From NCBI GenBank assembly GCA_018697195.1, contig CM031879.1, positions 35,823,408-35,887,407 on the forward strand: a stretch of 64,000 bases of DNA, in the 5' to 3' direction. This stretch comes from Certhia americana (taxonomy: Eukaryota > Chordata > Aves > Passeriformes > Certhiidae). Every line of letters starts with the position of its first letter. The stretch's first letter is position 1. A model generated the notes under the pieces. It saw only the letters and a list, made by a program, of their open reading frames with translations. It searched no databases and was not told the origin of the DNA. Below are positions 12,611 to 25,300 of this stretch, in pieces. A program made the translations under genes and the position numbers.

Positions 12611-14354
12611 AGCTACGCCAAATTAGCAGCTTTGGTGTATTAGGAGTGTATATTCTGGAGGCAGAATATAATGTGAAGACAGAGAAAATCTGACTCAACA
12701 AGAGTTATTTGTAACTTTAGACAGCCTGGGAAAGATCCGTCTTCCCACAAAACACTTGTGTGTATCAGTAGTACTTTTCCCACACTCTTTCCCTAGCCCT
12801 TTAATTTAAATCAGAACACCTGAGGACTTCACGGCATCCTTACTCAGCCTGTCCCCCCATCCCCACCTTGCTAACTTTGAGCCACTGCATTTGGTTGGAT
12901 ATGAAAAGCAAAGAAGAGAGAAGAGAAATTTGTGTTCCCCAGTGGGTGCCATCCCTGCAGCAGGGAGATCACTGGCGGCTACACCAAGCTGGAGGGGAAA
13001 AAGCCCAGCTACTTGCTTGATACAAGGAGGGAAGAGATGAGAGTGCTGGACTGCTGCAGGAACAGATGGACCCAGGTGAGGGTCGGTGCTGCAGCCACCA
13101 CTGAGTGCAGGAGGTGATCTGGCTCACCTTCAAACAGGGATTGGCTCTGTCTGCAGCACCATCAGCCTGGCTCTGGCGTGAGCCATGGCCATGGCTGTGC
13201 TAGAGGAGCACAGCCAGCGATCTAAAGCACTGACAAACTGGAGCTGACTGAAACCCAAGCTTTCTGACATAGGCTTTCCCAGCAGTCACACTGATCTCAA
13301 ATACCTGTGGGCTCTGGGCCTCAATGGCCAAAAGGGGCCCCAGTGAGAAGAGGGTTTTTCAAGAGCTTGAACAGACTGTGCTGGCTGAGCATCCCTCCCA
13401 CAGTCTCATGGTGTCTGAGTAAAAAGCAGCTGCCTGGGAAATAACTTACAAATGCTAGTCCTAATTGAACTCCTGGTAAATATCATGGTAAGGTAAGCTT
13501 CTGTGGAGTTGAATTTTTAGGAGAAAATTAGCAACGTTAATTTTGACTCTTTTTCCAGACAAATAATGAACACGGGCAATAATTCAAACATTTCAGTGAG
13601 CTAGACCAGTACACTGGAATGGTGCAAGGGCATACATTGATGGATGATGTCACCTCTTTTTTTAGTTTGGAGGCAATATTAGGAGGCTGCATTGCTGAAG
13701 CAGAAGAACGTTCATATCTGTTGGCACTGCTATCACAGCCCTTGACAGGGTTGCTTCATAGTGACAATTAGAAGAGCAGAGATAAGCTAAAACAATTGCT
13801 TTGCTGTTCTTCAAACTTCTAGATGGACTAATTAAAAAAAATACTGTTTGAAGACACCATAATAATTTTATTGCAATTCTACTCAGGAAAAATAATAAGT
13901 TTATCAGGTTTTCTTCATCATGTTCCCAACTAGCTGAGGAAATAAGGAGGAGAAAACAATGAATCTTACAAACATTTCTGGATTTTCAAGAGGGTAGGTT
14001 TTTCAGTACCCCTTCATTATGGAATTTGAAAAAGGAAAATGATACATACATATATATATATATGTGTGTGTGACTGTAATCACATCTAGCTCAGATAAAT
14101 TTTAGCTATGTATTTGTTTATGTACATTTATGAATGGTGCATAATAGACATCTTTAATAAAGAAGGAAGAAACCAAATGAAATTATTTAGGAAGCATGCA
14201 AGCTGCGAAATTTCTCCATTCATGTTAAAAACTTGCCTATTTCTTTACAAAATGTCTGCATGGATGCCTGCAGCGACATGGTCCTTGGTCCTTTCACTGT
14301 CCCTCTGTAATGCCTAGTCCTGCTGTATGGGCAGAGCAGCCTTAGGGCTTGGTG
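12611..14354. other. Non-coding stretch with a GC-richer core
   Basis: About 12840-13440 is clearly more GC-rich than the surroundings and contains a perfect 16-bp palindrome, AGCCATGGCCATGGCT, at 13181-13196. There is a CAGGTGAG phrase at 13075-13082 that resembles a splice donor, but no convincing acceptor or conserved peptide goes with it. A short TA/TG dinucleotide run lies at about 14045-14072. Confidence 0.5.
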
Positions 14355-14415
14355 ACTCAGCTCAGCTCAGCTCAGCTCAGCTCAGCTCAGCTCAGCTCAG
14401 CTCAGCTCAGCTCAG
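14355..14415. repeat. (CTCAG)12 pentanucleotide repeat
   Basis: Twelve near-perfect CTCAG units. The opposite strand reads CTGAG, and every unit junction makes an AGCT site, the palindromic hotspot found in immunoglobulin switch regions. Here it is a simple microsatellite 150 bases from a CR1 3' end. Confidence 0.95.
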
Positions 14416-14565
14416 TCTCTCTTTTGCTGTCTGACTTCAGCCCTTCTACTTGTTCTTCCAGAGGGAGCAGAGTATTCACAGTATCTCCTTTTAGACATTA
14501 GATAATTTGGGCACTTGCCTGTGTTCTGGGGAATTTCACCTACCTCTGTATTAGTCAGATATAAA

Positions 14566-15154
14566 TCATAGAATGATTTAGGTTGGAAAAACTTCAAAGA
14601 TCATTGAGTCCAACCACTAACCCAGCACTGCCAAGTCCACCACTAAACCAAGTCCCCAGGTGCCACATTTGTACATCTTTAAAATACCTTCAGGGATAGT
14701 GATTCTGTCACTGCCCTGGGCAGCCAGTTCCAATGCCTGACAGCCCTTTTCATAAAGAATTTTTCCTAACATCCAATCTAAACCTCCCCTGGCACAACCT
14801 AAGGCAGGATCCTCTGGTTCCATTGCTTGCTAACTGGGAGAAGAGACCAACCCCCATCTACCTTTCAGGTAGTTGTAGAGAGCTATGAGGTTGCCCAGAG
14901 CTTCCTTTACTCCAGACTAAACAACCTTAGCTCACTCAGCCAAAAACTTTTGCTCCAGACCCTTCACCAGCTCTGTTGCCCTTCTCTGGACACTCTCCAG
15001 CACCTCAGTGTCCTTCTTGGAGTGAAGGGTGCAGAACCTGATGCAATATTAGAGGTGTGGCATCACCTATGCTGATAGGTGACAATCAGTGTTACAATCA
15101 GGGTTACAATCAGGGATCTCATCCTGCTGGCCACACTATTGCTGATACAAGCCA
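14566..15154 (-). mobile_element. CR1 LINE 3' end (5'-truncated), minus strand
   Basis: Read on the minus strand this is the last part of ORF2 plus the 3' UTR of a CR1 element. It ends with one TTCTATGA octamer (TCATAGAA at 14566-14573 on the + strand). The body shows the standard CR1 phrases in + orientation: GGTTGGAAAAACTTCAAAGA, GAATTTTTCCTAAC near 14757 and TCTGGACACTCTCCAGCACC near 14986. The match continues through TGCTGGCCACACTATT to about 15154. A 12-bp tandem expansion at about 15080-15114 interrupts the element. 5' truncation is the normal outcome of CR1 insertion. No coding capacity remains. Confidence 0.93.
15080..15114. repeat. 12-bp tandem triplication inside CR1
   Basis: Three copies of a TACAATCAGGGT-like unit lie within the minus-strand CR1. 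Ordinary CR1 copies as I know them lack this expansion, so it probably arose by slippage after insertion. Confidence 0.75.
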
Positions 15155-18100
15155 TATTTTTGATAAAGGTCAGGCCTGGAATTATGAAATTGGAAATTTG
15201 TATTACAGGGCATAAAATCAAAACTATATTTTATGTGTTAAGTGCAAAAAGCACATGGCTATTGCAAATATGAAGAAGAAATGTCTGTTTATCTAACTTA
15301 CCATAGTCAAATTTTGAAAGGGCACAACTTCATAAAAGCCCATGGGAGGGAGAAAAGAACACACAAAGCCTGACAAGAAAGACATGATATGTCTGAGCAA
15401 AGCAATGGAGATGTTAAAACTCAGAAGCCCCACAGACATCTGCTAACTCGAACATGCAACTGGCAGCTATCACCAAGCAGTGCTCTCATGTGGTTCTTGG
15501 CTGTTGCTTGCCTGTATTTTCTAATTCCAGCATGTCTCCTTGGTGTTACTCCTACATGAACTGGCAGTGTTGTCAGAGGAAATCATGTCAGTGCACTGCA
15601 GACCATTTTTTGCCTTGTGAAGAAGTTAATTCGATGGATCTTGATACTCAAAATAGAAATGCAAGTTCCATCTACAGAGAGCTTTATATTTTGTACTGGG
15701 AACACTGGAACCAGTGAAGAAATCTTCTTCCAGCCATGAAAAAAAAATCAAGTGGGAGGAAGATGCCTCCTTTTACCGTGGGGTGGTGAGGTTCACAAGC
15801 AATTGCAATGGATGCTCACAAGGTTCAGGGGGAACAGTATGAAAATGTTAGCTTTCTTCAGCAGTCACTGAAACCAGTGTGATAAAAAAAGTAGACTGGC
15901 CAATCCAACCTAGTTTTGGGCTCACACGGACTCTCAGTAGAAAGCTGAAGTGGGGTATTATTAGTTATCAGGGCTAAACAAACCCTTGCAGTCTGTTAAT
16001 GACATGGATGTTAATGACAGTTACTCTTTCCCCTTCCCCCATTCTCTTGTGGTAGATAGAAGTACCTCTTTTTGTACCATCTTATAGCCAAACCATCGTG
16101 CACCTTTCTCCTTTTCTGAAACAAAGTCCACTGAAAAGACTGTAAAAATCCTGAATGAATATGACTCATGTCTTTTAGAAATGTTCATAAAAATGCCCTT
16201 CTAATGGATTGACCTTTGCTACATGTTTTGGGTTGTTGGACAGATACATTCTGTCTATAGCTTTCACCGTCTTTATATCAAAGGACATGTTTCATAGCAT
16301 TGATAAAATTCCCCTCTCACTTCCCATGAAACAAACTCTTAAAGCTGAAGCCTGCAAAATAGCAATCCCTTTGCTGTTGTTCTTTAAGTATTGGTCTCCT
16401 GGAGCCTATCCTACCTCAGGGCTTACTTTGGAGATGAAAAAGAATACCAAGCCATCTTGAGAAATACCCACACTGTTCAGAACAAGATTCAAATGCAGCA
16501 GTGTAATTAAGTGCCTTAAAAATGAGGCTTGAGAGGCAAACTCCAATTCTGAGCCGTAGCCTTTCCCTTTGGACATGACTCTCTCATTCATGAAATGCAA
16601 AGCATCAAGATGCAATCCTGGGAGGATGTAGCTGCGAGGAAAACAGAGAGAAGCTTACAGGGCATCCTCCAGGAATTCCATACCAGTGTGCCAAAAAACA
16701 TTTTCCAATAAGGTGCAATGCTCTAATAAATACACCAAACACTTGGGATAACTATGTCATTCAGATCTCCCAGGTATTATTTTCTGCAGTTCATTTGTCT
16801 TGTGAATAGGATTAAGCCCAACAGTGCTTCATGGTTTCAGTGGGGTCAAATAATTGTAAAAAATACACTGCATCAAGATAATCTTCTCCATTTTGTAGCA
16901 TCCTTTCCATTTTCCCTTTAGCTAACTCCCTCTTCAAAGACAGAGATAGCAAATTAACTAAGTTATTAAGTGAAAGATCATCCTATTGGCAGATAAATAA
17001 TGCTCTATGAAACTTCTACAGTCTGCAAATCACAGCCTTCCCTCTAGCAAGTGTTTTGTGCAATGTACAGCCCCTCAATCTGATTATATGTGGCTTTGAG
17101 CAGTGGGTGGTTTTGTGCTTGTCTTTATGCGTAAAGGTAAATGTCAGCAAAATGAATGGAGCTTTGGATATTACTTATGTATTTGATGAAGCCCTTATAC
17201 TCTCTCTACCAAGTGTTCTGTAAGTGCTTGGCTAGATTTATCAACTGCTTTATAAGGAGAAGCAAGAAACCCAGATTAAAGGTTGCTAAGTTACAAACCA
17301 GATAAAGCATAGGCATATTTCCAAATTTATATAAGCACCATGCCTAAATTAAAGAGAAGTGTGAGAAGCAGTTCGAACTCAAGAATAGGTTAACGTGCAA
17401 GACGGATTTTTTCCCTCTATTTCTCTGCATGGTTTTACTTTCAGACATATTTCAATGGGGTATTACAGCATTCATAACCTATTACAACCTGCCAAGTATG
17501 AGAGAAGTAATGCCTAATACCCAGCATGGGGGCTTTTAAATGATAATACAGATATTATGGAACATTTCCCTCCCCAGGTCAAGTCGTGCTTGCCTTGAAT
17601 ACAATCCTCCTACAAATACAAACATGTACATCCTGGGTGTACAGGCCCTTGTTACAATGGGGACAAAGTAGAACTGCATTCACAGACAGATAACACAGAC
17701 ATTAATCCGGCGATTGAAGAAATGAGATTTTGAGCTGTGCAAATTCCAGTTCAAAGGAGGGATCCTTCTCAGTATAGATGTCTTTGTTATCAGCCTGTGC
17801 TTAGCTAATAAATGGTTTATTAAAAATGGTATGGCTGTGACTGGCTTAGATATGTATTACTGGGTTTGGAGTGGTCCAAAATTATGGCTTACTGTGCTAG
17901 AAGAGCTGTCAGGAGATGCTTGTGTTCACTGCATGGGGAAGCGGCATGCAGAAATATGGAGTTCTTCTAGAGGCAACACTTTTTCAGCCTACTTAAGTTC
18001 CAAGGCTTTATTTTGGTCTCACATTATTAATAGGCATCATAACAGATGTCCGTGTTTTGAGAGCCCAGTGTTTTCTAGTGAGGAAAATGCCACTGAAGCA

Positions 18101-18729
18101 CTGAGCACTCAGGCTAGAGGTGAAGCCACTTGGTATGAACTTCCTCATGGCTGGCAGGTGCTCCCAGCTGTGAGCTCAACTCCCCTGGAAAAATGTGTTC
18201 TGCAAAGTCCTACTGCAGGAGAGAACAAACTGATTATATTAAAATATCTCATGGAGAAATAACTGTATTTTTCAGGCCAGCTTTTGCCTTCAGGAAGGCT
18301 AACCTGAGACATTTATCAGGTGATTATCTCCAAATATCTAGATTTTCTAAAGAAAAAAAATAGAAAGAAAGAAAACTTTAATTGAATTCCACCTACATAT
18401 GGCCTGATGGCTAGAAAAAGCTCTGGCAGGGCCTGGATAGCTGGGGTGCAGAATCACTTTGCTCATAGGCCTTTTTCTCATGCCCTGCTCCTTATGCAGG
18501 TGCAGAGTCCAGCAAAACCAGGCAAAGTGATGCTACACCATATTGATGCCTTCAGGGAATTTCCAGGAAAAAGGTCAACTAGGGCCTTCTGGCTTCATTC
18601 TGGTAGTTAGAAACAAAATAAGCACCCGACATCCAGACTGGTGAACACCACTCAGTCTGGCTATATCATCCCTTGGAGCTCTGCAACATAATGTCTTAAT
18701 AAAGTAGAATGACATTGTACTTTTACCTT
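15155..18729. other. AT-rich non-coding stretch
   Basis: The longest open frame is 143 codons on the + strand (17831-18262). It has no recognisable domain, signal peptide or splice context. An A run lies at 18353-18361. No transposon ends identified. Confidence 0.5.
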
Positions 18730-18801
18730 CTTTTTTTTTGTTTGTTTTTTTTTTTTGTTTGTTTGTTTGTTTTTTTTTTTGTTTTGTTTTTTTGTTTTTT
18801 T
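18730..18801. repeat. T-rich (TTTG)n low-complexity tract
   Basis: Seventy-two bases of T runs punctuated by single G, including four regular GTTT units. On the minus strand it would look like an A-rich tail, but no retroposed body was recognised beside it. Confidence 0.9.
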
Positions 18802-20055
18802 AAAGGAGTATTTCCACTTACATGAAAGAACAATAAAATGCAACCTGATTCCTATCCTTCTATTCAATTACGAGCCTTTCTGTTTTCAAGCAGTTTTATG
18901 GTAAGGATAATTATTATGAAAGGAGTTAGGAAGAAAGAAATAGTGCTTTTTTCAGTTCGGAGACAAAAATGTGCTCTGAAAGACTTGACAGACCAGAGGG
19001 CAAAACATACCTTAATGTTGCTCAGTTATAGCATGAAAAAAATAGTATGGCCCTAGATTTAATGGAAGTTCAGGCCATTACTTGGCCAATGGGCTGTCTG
19101 TGCTCCTGTCTGCAAGCTAGACAGAGACTACCAGAGACAAGTCCTGTGTTTTGGGCATTGATTAAAGTCTAGTCTCATCAGAGGCATCTTTCAGCTGCTG
19201 CAACAAAATGCTCATTAGAAATAGTGTGCTTTAGTTTGGAATCTTTTTTGCAGTTGCACGTTTTCTCTTCTACTTTGCAATCTGTCTTATCTCTGTAAAG
19301 ATGCACTTCCCATCAGTTTTTTATTTTCTTTGTTATGAAGCCTTTCTCCCTTCTCAGCTCGGAGCCCTAGAGATATTGATACCTGGTGGTTCCTCTGCTG
19401 GTGGTTCCTTTGTCACTGGTAGGACACTCTGTCGGTACCAGCTGTTCAATACAAGACACTTGCTCCTTGCAGCTCTGAGTAAGGCCAGAGCACATACTTA
19501 CAGCTGCAATCAAACTGATAGTGTTTGGTAATCAATGTTTTGAGGTTTTTTTGTAGACATTTTCTATATTTTCCTACTCTTCCTTGCTCTAAGCAAGATA
19601 CCACCCTGAGAACATCTAGTAGAAATGAATCCTGCTGCAAGATAAAGTTTTGAACTGAGCATTTGAGTCATTGGTCTTATGCTAGGTGCCCTGTTTTTTC
19701 TTTATGTATTCGCTGAGCTGAAAATTTAATCTCTCCCTGCCTGTCAGCTCTTGACTATAAAATCCTTCAGTCTGTGCTCCTGGAGATCTCAGTTATCCCA
19801 ACAACCAGTGACACTGTTTTGATCATTTCAACCCTCTTTTGTACACCTGTGATGGTGAACAGATGAGAGAGCAGTCTGAAAAATGAGTTTAAAGGGCTTT
19901 TCCATAGTCATCTTTCAATTTTATTACATTACCTGAGTTTGATTCTCTCTTTTTAGAAAGGGAATAATATGGCGCTAACCATTATGTCCGTTCTTAACCA
20001 AGTCACTGGAAATTCCTTCAGGAGTATCAGGAAATTAAGTTCTGCAGTTTCTATT
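18802..20055. other. Non-coding stretch, nothing recognised
   Basis: Open frames of up to 76 codons only. A TGGTGGTTCCT motif is repeated at 19383-19410. No feature I can support. Confidence 0.5.
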
Positions 20056-20320
20056 TCATAGTGTCATAGAATCATAGAATTGTTTAGTTTGGAGGGCGCC
20101 CCCAGGGTCAGTGACTCCAAACATTAACCCAGTACTGTTAAGTCCAACACTAAATCATACACCCAGACTTTAAACACCCCTAGGGATGGTGATTCTACCA
20201 TTTCCCCTCAAAGCCTGTTCCAATGCTTGATAGCTCTTGTGGTGAAGAAATTTTTCCTAATGTTCCATCTAACCTCCCTTTAAGGCCATTTCCTCTTGTC
20301 CTATTGCTTCTCCTATTTGC
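20056..20320 (-). mobile_element. CR1 LINE 3' end (short copy), minus strand
   Basis: The + strand begins with three octamers (TCATAGTG, TCATAGAA, TCATAGAA, 20056-20079), the reverse complement of the CR1 3' terminal repeat. Then follow GTTTAGTTTGGAGGG, the CTGTTCCAATGCTTGA block and GAAGAAATTTTTCCTAATGT, which are characteristic CR1 3' UTR phrases. The similarity fades after CCTCTTGTCCTATTGCTTCTC. About 265 bases remain and none is coding. Confidence 0.94.
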
Positions 20321-22195
20321 AATTCTTACTCATACCTTCTAAGATAACCCAGAAGCTTTTAAACCTCCCAAGGAGCAGCATATCAAAGTGTTAAAACAAC
20401 AGTGGCCTTTAAAGCTCTTTCCTTACATATCCGTCTATTTTTTCCCTCTCCTTTTCTTTCAAAAAACAGGCTTTGTGAAAGATGAAATCCCATGGGAAAG
20501 CTGCTGCAGGGATTATGACATCAAGTTTAATAGGGTGGTCACTGCCACTTCTGAAGTAAGGTCTGCATTACAGGTTTTTGTAAATCCTGTAAGGACCAAG
20601 GTCATTTGGGGCTGGATTGATTTTGCTTAACTGTGCCTGTCTAACTCAAATTTGATGCCCAAGGTCAGCCACCTTGGGTCCTTTCTAATTCACAGCCTTC
20701 CTGGTGAGTCAGCCATCCTGCAGGTTGCCTTCTTTTTCCATTGATTGGGTAGCAAACAACCTGAAAAGAGATCTGCCATTTTTAGAGAGTTTAGTTTAGA
20801 AGAGATGAATCATACCTCACTACTGGGGTGCCTTCTTGCTGTCATGAGTCCTCTACAAGTTGAATCCCTGCATCCCTTAAGTTACCCTGGTAATTTAAGT
20901 GGCTTTTATGAGGTTCCCTGCAGGAATCTCTCCTCTCTGTCAAAATTCGAGTGAGTCATGTCCAATGTTACCCACATTAGGCTAAATACAAATACATGCT
21001 TTTGGAAAAAGAGCAATATTTCACACCCCAAGCCCCTTATTTGAACACATTCCTATTGAGATTTTATTTATTATTTATAATATCTTCAGAAAATCTCACA
21101 GTAATTTGTAAATTACATTCGAGATTAAAGCATGTGCATTCTAACCCAAACACTGTGATTTGCAGAGAGTTTGGAACTCATGAGGGAAAAAAGAGCTAAA
21201 TGGAAGATGAGAACAAGCTCCACAACTAAGGAAAAGGAGCAGGAGTTAGCATGAATCTTTCCAGCATTATCTGTGATAAAGCTACGGAGATGTACCACAG
21301 TTCTATTTCACTTTTATGAGATTGTGTTCACCAGCAGTGGAGGCAACAGCAGTGTTTCCAGAGACCCATGAGAAATTCCAAAAAGACCTTATTTTTGAAG
21401 GAACCCAAAGCAAACTCAAACCAGCATAAGCTTTGGCAAAAAAACCAAAAAACAAAAACCAAAAAACAAAAAAACACGTTGTCCTGCACGGAGCCACAGA
21501 TTTTTCTTTAGAGTAGCTATAAATGGGGAAGGGAAATTTGCACTGTATATTTCTATTCTGTGTAATTCTCCACTTAAGGTACGTTGTCATACTCATACTA
21601 GATTTATTATGTTTCTGTTGGAAACAAAGAAGCCCCCTGCAGAGAGACAGACACCCCCCACACCCAGAAAAGCTCCCCACAGCCATGGCATGTTCCCTGG
21701 GGGGCTTTAATGGGGATGTGCTGCGATTGATGCTGTATCTGTGGCACATATCCAGTTGTGGAGAATCCATACATAATCGGGCCAGCAGGGACAGCCGAAA
21801 GCCAAAACCACCATGCAGCATCTCCATAACAATATCTAAGCCTGCGATGGTTACTAATACAATTCTGCAGATGGAGAATCACAAGGGTTCAGGACCAGTG
21901 GGGAATCTGGGATAGCTGGAAGTTTAAAATAAATTAATCTATCAAACATGAGATATTTAAACCAAGTTTATGTGAGGAATAAAAAGCTGAGAAGAGTCTG
22001 TTTAGTAACAGACAGATTTAGTAAAGGATTTAAATTCAACCTAGAAATAAAAACCCCTGGTAATATGCACTAGCCTGTCCAGCAACAATGATGCTGATGA
22101 AGCAAACCGTTAAGAGAGTGAAAAAATCCAGGCTCTCTGGTGCTCAGTTGCCTCTTGTTGCCCTGATTCATACCCTTCCTCTTTCCTTGTCTCTA
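20321..22195. other. Non-coding stretch with one A-rich run
   Basis: Contains an A-rich AAAAACC/AAAAAAC low-complexity run at 21438-21476. Overlapping open frames on both strands at 21303-21915 (130 and 174 codons) have no recognisable domain, and the 174-codon one is partly built on the A-rich run. I treat them as chance. Confidence 0.5.
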
Positions 22196-22330
22196 TTTAA
22201 TTAAAGCACGTAAATGGCAGCGCCTGTCAGCTAGCGGCTTTGCATTCGGCAACCACTCGCTGCCGAGTCAATCTGATGGATGAGGAGAGTGCTTTGGCTT
22301 TTGCAGACATTTAGTTGCAGCCTCCATAGA
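22196..22330. promoter_or_regulatory. Candidate conserved non-coding enhancer
   Basis: A palindromic homeodomain-type core TTTAATTAAA (22196-22205) is followed by six CpGs in 57 bases (22209-22265), unusual in this CpG-poor desert. Also present are a TALE-type CTGTCAG (22224-22230), a POU-like TTTGCAT (22239-22245) and a PBX/HOX-like TGATGGATGA (22274-22283). Retained CpGs and packed developmental factor motifs are typical of conserved enhancers. This is inference from motif content; conservation was not tested. Confidence 0.3.
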
Positions 22331-25300
22331 TCTGTGGTGCCACGCAGAAGTGATAGGATCTATTCCTGTGCTCCTCCTGGGCTTTGGAGGAGCAGCCTGT
22401 AACTGAGTACTTGCTGCTCCATGTGCATCCATCCTCTGAGCAAACCCTTTACTATCCCTAATGGTTTACAATCAGTTGTCTGCTTTTTTGTTTTTAATTG
22501 CTTGTAACATTATCCCTGGTAAAGGAAACTTTTAAATAGTGCTTTTTTTCCTCCTTTTTTTTTTTTTTTTTTTAATTTGGTTTTGCTTTTGGTTTTGTTT
22601 TTGTTATAGTTCTTTTTGTCAAATACAATTTGCAAACAATGCAGATTGTTGTACTCCAGGGAAAGGTAATTATGGGAGAGGGGTAGGGGATTTGTACATT
22701 GTTTTGAGGGAGAAAAGGAGGTCATAAGCAGTATCATAGAAAAACAAATAACCGCAAAAATCCCCCAAGACTAGGAACCCAGCTCTGAACTGGTGGAGTA
22801 CCATTCTTGGGTTCATTGAAAAAATAAATATTTTTTTTTCTGAATGTATTCAGTAACACCGGACAGCTGCTAATGTCCAAGTAAAAGTGATACAGATAGA
22901 AACAAGCTCTGATAATTTTATTTTTCATGTAGAGCTGCCACACATCAAAGAACTTCATAGGCACCAGTGAAGTCTCCTGACACCAGAGTGGGCAAATGAG
23001 CGCTACAGAGCAGATGGGGAAAATGAGACTTAAAAAGGCTGAACAGAAGTGGCCTCCCTGGAAACGCAGCTCAGCAACCTCCTGCTCAGATAAGTACCCT
23101 CAGCCTCTTTCTCCATCCTCCCATTTGCAGCCACAACACATCTGTGACAGTCGCTTGTGTGAACATTGTCCTGTGGAGCTGCAGCAGGGCTGGAGCATCA
23201 GACATGGGATCTGTCACCATTGCCCTCATGCTCTGCTGTGTGAGCGTGATGCCAAGCCTTCCACCTCTGAGAATTGATGCATGAGATGTCCATTGGAAAC
23301 AAAAGTAGCCAGAGTTATCCTGCAAGAAATGCTGCAAGTCCCACTGAACCATGTGTCACAGTCCAAACACATCACTACCTCATGCTTCAACTGTTACAAT
23401 ATTTTTAGTCCAACTGAATGCAACCAGCTACAAACATTTAGATTTAAGTTAAAAATAAATAAATAAATAAAGTCTAAGATAACCTCTTCAGACAACTCGA
23501 ATCTTGCAGTCACCCAGTCAGGGAAGGCAGTAACTGGTAGAGGGCACGTTTCACCACCAAATGAGCTCAGGATGTTGCAGTATTTTTTAAGGAAGACAAT
23601 CCTTTGCTCTCATAGGAACCCTTTGAAAAATGACAGCAACAATCAAGCCTCTCTCATAAAGAAACCCTCTAGTGCACTTGAAACTGAAATTTTGAAATGA
23701 ACATCAGCAAAAACCATCTACCTGAAAAATGCTGTTTTATTTGATGTGTACTAGAAACACGGAGAGGCCAATTTCATTGGCAGAAAGGTATGTTCTTTCC
23801 TCTGGCTTTAATACCAAACTTCTCAATCTTAGAAATAATTTCAGACCTTTGACTCAGTGTTAGAAAAATATTTAGTTTTGTGCACAAAGTTGACAGAGGG
23901 CCAAAATCTTTCTCTTAAAAGATGCAGAAATTTCTGGAGTTACTCCAAGGATGCATTTAGTCCCTTCTGTTCAAAATTTAAGACCTGCTGTTTTTCTGAC
24001 TGTGCAGGTAATTGCTACAGCTGGAGCAAGGTTGTATCTCTTTGTCTCCAGCCTCAGCCCCTCCTGGTATTCTCTTTTCCCTCAGCAGAAACATGGTGAA
24101 TCCCTCAGAGCATGCCAAGGGATGGATCCAGTGCTAAATCCTCAGCCAGTGGTAGCCAACTGGGAATATCTCTGCAACCTGTGGTACATTCCACACTGGT
24201 TTCTCTGCAGCAAAAAAGGGTCAAGACCTCAGCCACGTGGGTGTCTTGAGGAGATTCGGCAGATTTCAAGGTGCTTGAAGACATTCCCTCCTTTCCACTA
24301 GCCCTGAGCAGCAAGGACAAACCCTTCTGCAACAGGGTCAGTTTGAGGGCTTTTTCTTCCACTTGTCTTTCACTGAAACCCTGGTGTGGCTCCAGTCTCC
24401 CCATTACAGGTTGCTGATTTGACCATAGGTTGAAAAGCAACTGAATAGGCAAAGAGACACCTTCCAAATACAAGGTAAAAGCTTCTGCCCTGGACAACTC
24501 TGGAAGAAAGAGACAGTAAAAAGACACTAAGGAGATAATATTTAATATAATAATACAGCTGGAGACCTGAAGATCAGAGCTGGGATCTCCACAGTAGTAA
24601 TTTATGCAACACCACGACCTCACTCAGATCCATGGTGGGGTGAAGACCCTCCCCTGAGTCCAACTGCAGCATCTCCATCACTGGGGTGGTACAAGCCAAA
24701 CCCCTCTCTCAAGTCCTGCTGTAGCTACACCTGTGTAGCTCTTAAACCTTCTCAAACGGGAAGAAAATGATCATTTCTGCATGGGAAATGGGATGTTTCT
24801 CAGCTTTCAGGCTTCCTAGCTGTAATAATTCCTTGAGAAACAGCTGTGAAAAGGGCAGAAACAAGAGGTGAATTGTCAAGCACTGTGCTAAGAACAGATT
24901 GGCTATCTTTCTCTTATGCCATTCTGTTGTTGTAGAGACGCACAGGCTCAGTCATAAACCCAAATGTCAACAGATTATATTTCTTTCCAAACAGGATCAA
25001 TTATGAATATATATAACTCTATCTCGAGTTAGAAAAAAACCATCATTTTTTCTTCTCCCTGTAGGTACACCCATACATATGCACGAGTCTGTGTAGACAT
25101 GAAGTTGTGGTGCAGTACACTACAAACACAGGTGGAAGTTTAATTACTAAGTCTAAAATAGAGTGGACTCAAGAGATGTGTTCCATACCAGCAACTCCCC
25201 AAATTCCAACACCTCCATGGCTGTATATATCCACCCCAGAAATTTTCAGACTGCTACAAATAAATTTGCAATCTTTCCCTTAAACTCATTTGAGATTAAT

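Noticed and set aside
14355..14415. Immunoglobulin switch region
   Set aside because: Only 61 bases of one pentamer and no constant-region exon nearby; switch regions are kilobases long.
17831..18262. 143-codon + open frame
   Set aside because: No recognisable domain or signal. A few frames of this length are expected by chance in 64 kb of two-stranded sequence.
21303..21915. Overlapping open frames of 174 (-) and 130 (+) codons
   Set aside because: They overlap on opposite strands, one is built partly on an A-rich run, and neither shows a known motif.
24105..24623. 172-codon minus-strand open frame
   Set aside because: The longest minus-strand frame free of obvious simple repeat, but I see no family motif, no splice pair and no codon pattern suggesting selection. 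Worth only a database search.
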